Notes under the pieces: model-generated
What the model saw: the letters and a program-made list of their open reading frames with translations, nothing else
Database searches by the model: none
Told to the model about the DNA's origin: nothing
From: Tolypeutes matacus
Taxonomy: Eukaryota > Chordata > Mammalia > Cingulata > Chlamyphoridae
Reading direction: 5' to 3'
Assembly: GCA_026826555.1 (NCBI GenBank)
Contig: JAKSZT010054568.1
Coordinates: 11,333,641-11,397,640 of the forward strand
DNA: 64,000 nt
Translations under genes and position numbers: made by a program
Part shown: positions 56,640 to 64,000 of the stretch, in pieces
Layout of the letters: each line of letters starts with the position of its first letter
Numbering within the stretch: the stretch's first letter is position 1

Positions 56640-57250
56640 AATTTGACGATGCACTCTGTCCCTTGTGGAGAGGGAGGTTGGTTGTGTGTCTGAGTCAGTG
56701 CCTTGGCTCAGTCAGCACGACTTTGTCTGTTGAGCCTGGCCAGGACTTGGGAGACTGGATAAGCCCCCATTCTCCCACACTCCTCAGAACTCAGGTGATG
56801 TCCCTTGTGTAAAACCAACCAGGCAATAGGGGCCCCTATAGACCCAAATAAATCACAGCAGTCCAGGGAAAACGAGACCACTGAGGTCTTTACTCTGAAG
56901 CTACCTCCATTCCCCACCAACCCCGCATCTTTCTCAGGTTAAACCTGACTTTCTACCTAACCCCAGAACTGAATCACTCCTGCAGCAAAAATGGCTAGTG
57001 GCCATCCCCTCATCTGGGGAGAGGTCGCACCTTCCCAGAATTTCAGTTCTTCGGGTCTTCGGTGCGCCCATGCCAATATAATTGCAATACATTAATTTCT
57101 TTCCTTTTGTGGCAAGCAAACAAAAGGGGTGTTTGCTTGCCACGACCTACTTGATCCTACCTAGGATTGCAAGTTGTGGGTTTGCATTCTTAGACAGCTT
57201 TGCTCGATGGTTCTGCCCTCATCTCGTATTTAACTGAGATGTTGATGGAG
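56640..57250. other. Unidentified moderately GC-rich segment
   Basis: About 600 bp with minus-strand frames at 56708-56920 and 56934-57143 in different frames. No domain recognised, and no LTR ends or poly(A). 'cccaaataaatcacagcagt' (56844-56863) contains AATAAA on the plus strand. It might be an LTR or old retrocopy; undecided. Confidence 0.35.
57109..57143. repeat. Perfect 13-bp inverted repeat (hairpin)
   Basis: Left arm gtggcaagcaaac (57109-57121), loop aaaaggggt, right arm gtttgcttgccac (57131-57143). An alternative overlapping pairing is ccttttgt (57103-57110) with acaaaagg (57120-57127), so two exclusive hairpins are possible. Confidence 0.95.
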
Positions 57251-57394
57251 TAGCCTGAGAGTCTGCTCAAGCAGGTATTCTGGTGGCCAGCCTTAATGCT
57301 TCATTCTCCTTAGTCCCTCACGGTAGTCAATCATCATCAAACCACACTGACTCAAATGCCTGAAAACTTTTCAGTCTGCCCTTTCCTATAATTT

Positions 57395-58015
57395 GCTACT
57401 AGCCTTTACTACTGTATTTGGGGTACTAGTCAAGAGCCTCCTACGCATCCTCCCTCCTCCTATTCTTGCCCCCACCCCACTGCCTCTAATCTATTTCCTG
57501 TATCCTAGGTGGAGTGAGAATCTCTCTTCCCTGCTCAGACTAGTCAATCGCCTTCCATTTCCCATGTGTTACAGCCCAGATCTCTTCACACAGCCTATTG
57601 GGGTGATGGGACACCTTGTTAACTGTCATATTGTGCCCCAACGTGTCCCGAGCATGGGTATACTAAGCCTCACAGTTTTCTGAGAACATTATTCTTAGTC
57701 TCTTTCTTTCATGTCTTCATTTATAATACTACATTCGCTTAGAAAATTCTCCCATTTCCTCTTTTTCTCCACTCATTTTCTGATCTGTGCTGGAATGTCA
57801 TATCCTCTAGGAAATCTTCCCTAACAATTTATTCTTTTATTTCCTAGTCTATCTTCCTTTATTTCTTTTCTATTCACCATTTATCAACCTATATTTTTAT
57901 TGTATTTTTATTCTTCTATCTTTTCCTACAAAATGTTTCTTCTGTGAGGCAGGCACTACATGTTTCTAAAACATACATCAGCATTTGTCACTTGAAGAGC
58001 ATTTATTGATACATG
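57395..58015 (+). mobile_element. L2 LINE, C-terminal part and 3' end
   Basis: 'caagagcctcctacgcatcc' (57431-57450), 'attcttgcccccaccccact' (57462-57481), 'gctggaatgtcatatcctct' (57789-57808), 'ggaaatcttccctaacaatt' (57810-57829) and 'tgtgaggcaggcactacatg' (57942-57961) follow the L2 order. Confidence 0.75.
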
Positions 58016-58080
58016 TAGTCAACAAATATTTATTGAGCACCCATTATGTGTCAGTCACACTCCTATGACTGAGGAAACCA
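58016..58080 (-). mobile_element. MIR SINE 3' fragment (antisense)
   Basis: 'caacaaatatttattgagca' (58020-58039) and 'cattatgtgtcagtcacact' (58042-58061): complement of the MIR 3' core. Confidence 0.7.
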
Positions 58081-58369
58081 AACCCAATAAATTTACTCGT
58101 GTTTTAAGGATGTCATAGAAGAGTTTGTACGGTTCTGGGAGTGTTTTTTTTTTTTTTTTTAATTTTCCAATAAATCCTTAAATATACTATAATAATGAAT
58201 CTTTATTATTGTAAAAACTTTAGTAATACTGAGTCTAAATTGTGAAGGGAGCTATTGCATCTTGTCTGCAGGGATCATTGGCTATAATTTATCTCATCGC
58301 TGAATATTCTCTCATCAAAAGTGGACTCTATTCCTCCACATTTTGATGTCTTGTCTTGTTTCATGAACA
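58081..58369. other. No recognised feature; T17 at 58145
   Basis: Short spacer with a poly-T tract; no other feature. Confidence 0.45.
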
Positions 58370-58795
58370 GAATGAAGCAGAAATAAGTTAGTGCCACTTC
58401 CAGGGCTAGCATTTGAGAAACCTGGGGCTTCCTCTTTCATTCTCTTAAAGCTTGTGTCACCGAAGATGCCTCTTGCTAGATGTCATGGCCAGGAAGAGGT
58501 CCAGCCACCCCACAGCCATTGGACACCCAAGGTGCGGGGCCATTACATGGGTAAAGACGCTTTGGAACCATTAGCTGCAGTCAGATCTACCTGGCCAAGA
58601 CCTCATGGAGCAGAGACAAATCTTCCCTGTTGTCTCTGGCCTCATGCATTATATTATGCTGCTTTATTATTTTCCTTAATTTTATTATGTCATATGATTT
58701 TTTTATTTCAAGTTATTTTAGTTATTTTTTGCCTCTAAGTTTGCGGGTGGTTTATTACACAGCAATACATACATGAAACAGGAACTCAGACGACA
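58370..58795 (+). mobile_element. ERVL/MaLR-like LTR remnant (tentative)
   Basis: 'agtgccacttccagggctag' (58390-58409), 'tgcctctaagtttgcgggtg' (58729-58748) and 'gtttattacacagcaataca' (58749-58768) resemble a common mammalian LTR whose 3' end runs 'gtttgttacacagcaatagata'. The 115-codon frame at 58391-58738 lies inside it and is not a gene. Confidence 0.5.
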
Positions 58796-58999
58796 GAGAG
58801 ATTAATTCTGCCGATAGGAGTGGATGTATAGCAAAGAGGCAGGATGAAGAGAGTGTACAGCAAAGTCAACAGAAGGCAGTGGCGCAAACAGCAGAGAGGC
58901 TGAACATTCAGTGACACTGGTTTTTCATAATTGAGTGAATAATAGTTTCATTGACTGAGATGTAGAAGAGAATTTTGTTTAAAAACATTTAGTCATCAA
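58796..58999. other. No recognised feature
   Basis: Spacer, nothing recognised. Confidence 0.5.
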
Positions 59000-60788
59000 G
59001 GATACACTTTTAAAATTGCTTTATAGAAGTATAATTTATAAAAGATAAAATTTACCGTTTAATGTTTACAATCCAATGTTTTTTAGTGTATTTGTGGTGC
59101 TGTGTAAACATACACAATCTAAGTTTAGAACACTGTCCTCACCTCAAAAAGAAACCCTGTACCTTTGTAGTCATCCCGAATCACATGCCCCAAACCTACA
59201 CAACCATTAAGATACTTTGTCTCTATAGGTTTGCCTATTCTGAACATTCTATATAAATGGAAACATACAATATGTGGCCTTTTTTTGTGAATTATTTTTG
59301 TTTCGCCTAAAGTTTTTCAGGTTTATTTATGTTGTAGCATGTATCAAACCATTCATTCATTTTTATTGCCAAATAATTTTACATAGTGTGGATAGACTAT
59401 TTTATTTATCCACAGACAGACTTTATTGATAGACTTTGGGTTGTTACAATTTTGGGGTAATTAGGAATAATGCAGCTATGAACATTTGTGTACAAGTTTT
59501 TATGTGGACATATGTTTCTCATGAGGATACACCTAAGAATGGAAATGCTGGGCCACATGACAACACTGTTTATACCTGTGAGCATCTGCCAGACTGATTT
59601 CCAAAGCAGTCTGTACATTTTACATTCCAGACAAAAACTCTGTCAGGATTCCAATTTCTTCACATGTTGACAACAGTTTTATTGTGTATCCATTTGATTA
59701 TAGTCATACTAGTAGGTATGAAATGGTACCTCATTGTTGTTTTTATTTGCATTTCCCTAATAATTAATGATGTTGAGTATGTTTTTATATACTTAGTGGC
59801 CTTTTGTATATCTCCTTTGGAGAAATGTCCATTCAAGGTCTTTGCCCATTTTTCTGTTGGATTGTTGGTCTTTTTGTTATTGAGTGGTAAGAATTCTTTA
59901 TATATATATTGGGGATGCTGGACACTTACTGGATGTATAACTTGCAAAAATTTCTTCCATTATGTAGATTATCTTTTCACTTTCTTGATAGTGTTCTTTG
60001 ATGCACAAAAGTTTGTAATTTAGATGAAGTCCCACATATCAATTTTTAAAATTTGTCACTTGTGGTTTTGGTGTCATATCTCAAAAATTAAGCCTAACCC
60101 AAAATACCACTCTTATGTATTCTAATAATTTTATGTATTTAGCTCTATAATCTATAGGTCTATGCTTCATTTTGAGTTAATTATTATATATGGTAGAAAA
60201 TATTGTGTATGCTTGTGAAAATTCAGTTGTTCCTACATTTTTTGAAATAACTATTCTTTCTCCATTGAAATGCTCAATCTATTTTAAATTGACCATAAAT
60301 ATAATGATTTATTTCTAGACTCTCAATTCTATTCCATTGATCTATATGTCTATCCTTACGCCAAAATAACATGGTCTTGAATACTCTAAGTTTGTAGTAA
60401 GTTTTGAAATCATGCAGTGTGAGTACTATAAATTTTATCCCTTTCAAGCTCATTTGTCTATTTAGGTTCTCTATCATTTCCATGTGAATTTCAACAAAGC
60501 CAATATGGTTTTGATAGAGATTGCATTGCATTTTGGAGATCAACTTAAGGAGTATTGCCATCTTAATAATATTAATAATCAAATTCATGAACAGGATATG
60601 CCTTCAGTTCCATTTATTTAGGTCTTCTTTAATATCTTTCACCAGTAGTTTTTAGATTTCAGTGTACAATTCTTGCACTTCCTTTACTAAATTTAGTCCT
60701 AAATATTTCATTCTTTGTGATGCAACTATAAATGGAACTGTTTTCTTAATTTCATTTTGCGATTGTGCATTGCAGGTATACAGAAATG
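59000..60788 (-). mobile_element. Old L1, 3' UTR and ORF2 C-terminal half
   Basis: 'taccgtttaatgtttacaat' (59053-59072), 'ggtttgcctattctgaacat' (59228-59247), 'gtttatttatgttgtagcat' (59321-59340), 'ataatgcagctatgaacatt' (59467-59486), 'ttgcatttccctaataatta' (59747-59766), 'gcttcattttgagttaatta' (60164-60183) in minus-strand ORF2 order. The minus frames 59947-59660 ('[18 protein letters not shown]') and 60588-60274 ('DQWNRIESLE') are recognisable ORF2p fragments. Continues beyond two insertions at 61402 and 61884. Confidence 0.9.
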
Positions 60789-60800
60789 CAATTAAATTTT
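60789..60800. repeat. Target site duplication, left copy
   Basis: caattaaatttt, identical to 61390-61401; flanks the L1 3' UTR insertion. Confidence 0.85.
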
Positions 60801-61389
60801 TAAAATATATATTATAAAAGATGCTTATATTACATACATTACACAAACATACAGTGATTCCCATGTTCCCCACCTCCCACATCTCCCACAACTTCCCACA
60901 CAAACATCCTTCATTAGTGTGGCTTATCACCTGCAATGGATACACACATCCTGGGGCTCTGCCACTAAGCATGGACCACAGTTCACGTTGTAGACACCAC
61001 TCTCTCCCACTCAGTTCTGCATGTTATATGCTGGTGTAAAATGGCCTACATCTGTCATTGCAGTGTCATTCAGGATAATTCCCAAGTCCCGAAAAAGCCC
61101 CTGTATTACAACTGCTTTTCCCTCTCCCTGCCTCGAAAAGCATCCAGTGGCCACTGGCTCCACATTAATGTTGTAATTTCTTCCATTGCATGAATCACAA
61201 TATGTCTATAACAGAATACCAGTGAGTCCACTCTAGTCCATCGCTCTTCCCCCAATCCTGAGGAGTCTGGGATGGTGATGTCCACTCCACCTCCAAGTGA
61301 GAGGAGGCTCATATCCCATGGATAAGATGGATGAGATTATCCTGCCTGCAGGGGCAGACTCTCTCCATTCCCTGGGATGGCCTTTGTCA
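60801..61389 (-). mobile_element. Xenarthran L1 3' UTR (copy 5), inserted into old L1
   Basis: 589-bp 5'-truncated insertion. 'gattcccatgttccccacct' (60856-60875), 'gctctgccactaagcatgga' (60956-60975), 'aatggcctacatctgtcatt' (61039-61058), 'aattcccaagtcccgaaaaa' (61077-61096) and 'ggctcatatcccatggataa' (61307-61326) parallel copy 4 at 44.3-44.8 kb. Flanked by the exact 12-bp duplication. Confidence 0.9.
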
Positions 61390-61401
61390 CAATTAAATTT
61401 T
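61390..61401. repeat. Target site duplication, right copy
   Basis: caattaaatttt, partner of 60789-60800. Confidence 0.85.
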
Positions 61402-61450
61402 ATATATTGACCCTACCTTACTGTGCCAGTCTATTAGTTCTAATTGCTTT
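61402..61450 (-). mobile_element. Old L1 ORF2, segment between two insertions
   Basis: 'agtctattagttctaattgc' (61428-61447) continues the ORF2 complement interrupted at 60788 and is itself interrupted by the SINE. The last 15 bp (61436-61450) are the SINE target duplication. Confidence 0.8.
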
Positions 61451-61868
61451 GGTTTTTTTTTTAAGCTTTATTTATATATTTATTTATTTATTTATTTATT
61501 TCTCCTCTCCCTCCCCCCACCCCATTGTCTTGCGCCCTGTCTGCTCTCTGTATGTTCTTCTGTATCTGCTTGTCTTCTCTGTAGGCGGCCCTGAGAACCA
61601 ATCCTGGGACCTTCTGGAGTGGAGAGAGGTGCTTAATATCTTGTGCCACCTCAGCTCCCTGGTCTGCTGTGCCATTTATTGTCTCTCTTCTGTGTCTCTT
61701 TTTGTTGTGTCGTCTTGCTGCACCAGCTCTCCATGCAGGCCAGCACTCCATGTAGGCCAGCTCTCTGCTCGGGCCGGCTTGCTTTTCCTCAGGAGTCCCC
61801 GAGAATCAAACCCTGGACCTCCCACATGGTAGATGGGAGCCCAATTTTTTGAGCCACATCTGCTTCCC
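61451..61868 (-). mobile_element. Dimeric DAS-type SINE with 15-bp TSD
   Basis: Two tRNA-like modules about 208 bp apart ('gagaaccaatcctgggac' at 61593, 'gagaatcaaaccctggac' at 61801). Head complement 'tgagccacatctgcttccc' at the right edge, T-rich tail with (TTTA)n at left. Target duplication agttctaattgcttt (61436-61450) / agttctaatagcttt (61869-61883), one mismatch. The 151-codon plus frame at 61377-61832 is a product of the SINE and is not a gene. Confidence 0.95.
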
Positions 61869-61985
61869 AGTTCTAATAGCTTTTTAAGTGGATTCTTTAG
61901 GATCTTCTCCACAGTAGAACAAATCATCTACAAATAATATAATTTTATATTCCTTTTCCTTTCTTTTTTTTTAATTGATTTTAAA
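61869..61985 (-). mobile_element. Old L1 ORF2, last segment
   Basis: 'gtggattctttaggatcttc' (61888-61907) and 'aaatcatctacaaataatat' (61920-61939) complete the ORF2 complement after the SINE. Confidence 0.8.
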
Positions 61986-62062
61986 CTAGATAGATGGATA
62001 AGATTGATAGATGATTATATAGATGATAGATAGATAGATAAATAGATCATAGATAGATAAAA
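61986..62062. repeat. (GATA)n-like microsatellite
   Basis: Imperfect 'tagatagatagataaataga' array with GATT/GATG variants. Confidence 0.9.
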
Positions 62063-62650
62063 TTGTATCCTTGGACCTAAAGGACATGTCATATTTTTTC
62101 AACAACGGTACAACAGAGTTGGCTGCAAATAAATATATCTTTGCTTTTTTACTTCTTTCATCTTCTTTGAAGGCCATAAAATTACATAAAATAATATGAC
62201 AATGTATCATTGGATTTGTAATGTATAGAGATATGGTATGTATAACAGTTGTAGCACAAAAAGGGTGTGGAATAGAATACAAATATATAGATAGAATAAA
62301 ACTAATATTTCTATATCTCATTGGAATTAAGTTAATGTGATTTGAAATGCATATTGATAAATTATGAAGTATTTTCCAAGTCTTAGAGCAGCCACAAAGA
62401 AAATAACAAAAAAAAACATATAATTTAAAAATTTATTAAAAATCATGTTACACTAAAAATATTCACTTAATATAAAATAATGTAGTAAAGCAGGAACAGA
62501 GGAACAAGAAGTCACTAGAATTTTTTTTTTTTCACTAGAAATTTTTAAAGCAAATGACATCAAGGCAGATATAAATACACTCATTTAAATCATAACATTA
62601 AACATGAATGGATAAAACAATCCAATCAGAAGGTAGAGATTGTCAGACTA
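62063..62650 (+). mobile_element. Old L1 ORF2 fragment (EN-RT linker)
   Basis: 'gtggaatagaatacaaatat' (62267-62286), 'gcagccacaaagaaaataac' (62389-62408) and 'cattaaacatgaatggataa' (62597-62616) then 'tccaatcagaaggtagagat' (62621-62640) match the linker upstream of the RT domain of L1M elements on the plus strand. Confidence 0.75.
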
Positions 62651-63060
62651 CAACTACACACTACATACTACATACTGCAAGTACATACCACAAACTATGT
62701 ATCCAACTACATACTATCTAGTGCAGACACTGGGTGGTCCATGGTTATCACTCTCACCTTTTAGCCTCCTTTATTTGTTATTTGCTAGTGTTTTTGACAA
62801 TGCCTACGGGCATAAATTATTGCATAGTTTGACCCAGTCAGGGTCCTTGTGATTGCATTGTCTTTCCTAGTATTTTCCAGCTAGTAAATACCTAGTATTT
62901 ATCTCACACACATCACCATTCCTAGGCAAGCTTATTTTTGTGGTTTTTTTTTTTTTTTGCTTATTAATTGTGGTATTTCCAGTCTTAAGTGAATCCCTTA
63001 ACAGCAAATTGGAATTCATTATTCAGAAATCTCCAAGGGAGTAATGACAACTGTTCCCTC
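62651..63060. other. No recognised feature; T16 at 62942
   Basis: Begins with short 'actacatactacatactgca'-type repeats (62660-62690), then unique DNA and a poly-T. Confidence 0.5.
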
Positions 63061-63545
63061 TGTCTTAGTTTGCCTGGTCTTCTGTAAGAAATCCTACAGA
63101 CTCTTTGGCTTAAACAACAAGAATTCATTGCCTGCCATGTTTGTAGGCGAGACGGCCAGGACCGTGGTGTCCACAGGCCCCTCCACTGAAGACGTTACAG
63201 CTCTGGCAGTGGCTTAGTGGCCGTCCATGACGCAGCTCAGGCTCTGCCTCCATCACAAGGCCGTCCATTATAAACTCAGTCTCTGCCTGTGCCGCGTGAC
63301 TGCCCATGATGCAGCTCAGGCTCCGCGTCCACCACATGGACGTCCATGGCATAACTCGTTGCTTGGCCGTACACAGCATAACTCAGGCTCTGGCCCCTTC
63401 ATGTGGCCATCTCCTTCCCTTTCTCTTATGTCTGAACTTCCTCTGCTACTAAGGACTCCCAGCATTAGATTAAGGCCCACCTGGATTCAATTTGCCCTCC
63501 CTTGACTAACAACACCTGCAGAGGTCCCATTTCCAACCTGGCCAG
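63061..63545 (-). mobile_element. MaLR-type LTR family B
   Basis: Left edge 'tgtcttagtttgcctggtct', followed by 'tttggcttaaacaacaagaa' (63104-63123), 'tctgaacttcctctgctact' (63431-63450) and 'taaggcccacctggattcaa' (63471-63490). Same family as 41.3 kb. Its middle (63140-63400) carries four or more diverged repeats of a 'gcagctcaggctctgcctcc'-like word, giving a local GC-rich expansion absent from the 41.3-kb copy. Confidence 0.65.
63200..63395. repeat. Diverged ~70-bp tandem repeats inside LTR
   Basis: 'gacgcagctcaggctctgcc' at about 63229, 'ataaactcagtctctgcctg' at 63269, 'gatgcagctcaggctccgcg' at 63309, 'gcataactcaggctctggcc' at 63377; each is preceded by 'tggccgtcc'/'tgcccatga'/'tggccgtac'. 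Spacing is about 40, 40 and 68 bp, so the array is irregular. Confidence 0.7.
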
Positions 63546-63852
63546 GTGTGTGTGGGTGAACAGTGCTGTCTGCACCAGAGGTTAACAGTGCAGCACTGAA
63601 AAGAATCACACAGCATGAGTGTGATAGGCAGGCTTCACCTGGCAGACAGGGGCCAGTGCCCACACAGATGTGACACTCCCGAAACACTCAGTGGCCGAGC
63701 CGGACTACGCTCTGCAGTGATGTGATTTGTTGAGGAGGTAGAACATTCCCAACTGGTAATTAATTTTTCTTTTCTCAAGTAGTGAGATGTAATTAGAATA
63801 ATGTGTGTGTGTGTGTGTGCACAGTCTTTCAGGAAAAATCCAACACAACTCT
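63546..63852. other. No recognised gene; (TG)n at 63802-63819
   Basis: Unique-looking, with a (TG)9 microsatellite. Confidence 0.5.
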
Positions 63853-64000
63853 TTTTTTTTTAAGAAATCAAGTTTATTGATTCGTATTAATAAAGCATAA
63901 ATCCATCCAAAGTGTACAATCAAAGGTATTTGGTATAATCATGTAGTTGTCCAGCACAACTTTTAATACAAAAATAAGAGTCAAACATTTCTTTTTAATT
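63853..64000 (-). mobile_element. L1 3' end (antisense), runs off window
   Basis: T-run then 'aatcaagtttattgattcgt' (63867-63886), 'atccaaagtgtacaatcaaa' (63904-63923) and 'tgtagttgtccagcacaact' (63942-63961): the complement of an L1M 3' UTR ('tttattgag...aaagtgtacaattca...gttgtgcaac'). Continues beyond the window. Confidence 0.7.

Noticed and set aside
58391..58738. 115-codon plus frame with hydrophobic C-terminus
   Set aside because: Falls inside an LTR-like repeat; the hydrophobic end is the AT-rich LTR tail.
61377..61832. 151-codon plus-strand frame
   Set aside because: Made of antisense dimeric SINE and its T-rich tail (hydrophobic F/Y/I run); not a membrane protein gene.
1..64000. A novel multi-gene system
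   Set aside because: No host gene cluster, no operon-like arrangement and no intact coding sequence; everything above background is explained by transposons or simple repeats, with the exceptions listed as findings.

Overview
The window is vertebrate, specifically placental-mammal, nuclear DNA, and almost certainly from an armadillo (Xenarthra: Cingulata, Dasypus-like). The diagnostic signal is three copies (two of them dimeric) of a tRNA-derived SINE with the 'gtggctcaa...attga' head and '...cggtgcctcc' body of the armadillo DAS-SINEs, at 23.58-23.68, 53.74-54.12 and 61.45-61.87 kb. The background is AT-rich, gene-poor and packed with L1, HAL1-like, L2, MIR and MaLR/ERVL LTR remnants, all typical of a mammalian intergenic region or a very large intron. 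No protein-coding host gene, exon chain, tRNA gene, snRNA gene, CRISPR array or bacterial-style operon was found. The longest open frames lie inside repeats or in low-complexity/GC-rich DNA.

Layout. 0-1.6 kb: plus-strand L1 pieces. 1.7 kb: MIR. 3.3-5.7 kb: a minus-strand LTR with a tetranucleotide microsatellite, then an old minus-strand L1 split by a second LTR. 6.5-7.8 kb: old minus-strand L1. 8.4-10.5 kb: two L2 pieces. 10.7-13.3 kb: plus-strand L1 and a further 3' end-like repeat. 13.3-19.1 kb: MIRs, an old L1, a decayed CA-rich tract and a minus-strand L2. 19.2-23.6 kb: the best-preserved L1 material, a minus-strand element with a long GC-rich 5' UTR containing ~345-bp tandem units, a frameshifted ORF1, and an ORF2 that has lost its first two thirds. 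23.6-28.2 kb: a SINE, a polypyrimidine tract, and two further minus-strand L1/HAL1 blocks. 30.4-32.2 kb: two copies of an L1 3' UTR family, one split by a 596-bp LTR with a 5-bp target duplication. 32.7-34.5 kb: plus-strand HAL1/L1, LTR, MIR and L2 fragments. 36.85-39.25 kb: a 2.25-kb L1 flanked by an unusually long (~66 bp) direct repeat. 41.3-45.7 kb: an LTR, an L1 3' UTR copy, then a CpG-rich segment ending in AATAAA plus an A-rich tail. 48.2-54.1 kb: a long old minus-strand L1 invaded by a plus-strand L1, then a dimeric SINE. 56-58.8 kb: L2 pieces, a perfect 13-bp hairpin, a MIR and an LTR. 59.0-62.0 kb: a nest in which an old L1 carries an L1 3' UTR insertion and a SINE insertion, each with its own target duplication. 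62.1-64 kb: a plus-strand L1, an LTR and the start of another minus-strand L1.

No genes work together here. What can be read is a history of insertion: old L1, L2 and MIR at the base, MaLR/ERVL LTRs and younger xenarthran L1s on top of the old L1s, and DAS-SINEs inserted into some of these L1s. I did not find a convincing undescribed biological system. The most unusual items are the tandemly repeated L1 5' UTR, the long target duplication at 36.9/39.2 kb, and the polyadenylated GC-rich segment at 45 kb. Family names were assigned by eye from remembered consensus patterns, so subfamily labels and boundaries (usually good to about 20-50 bp) are approximate.
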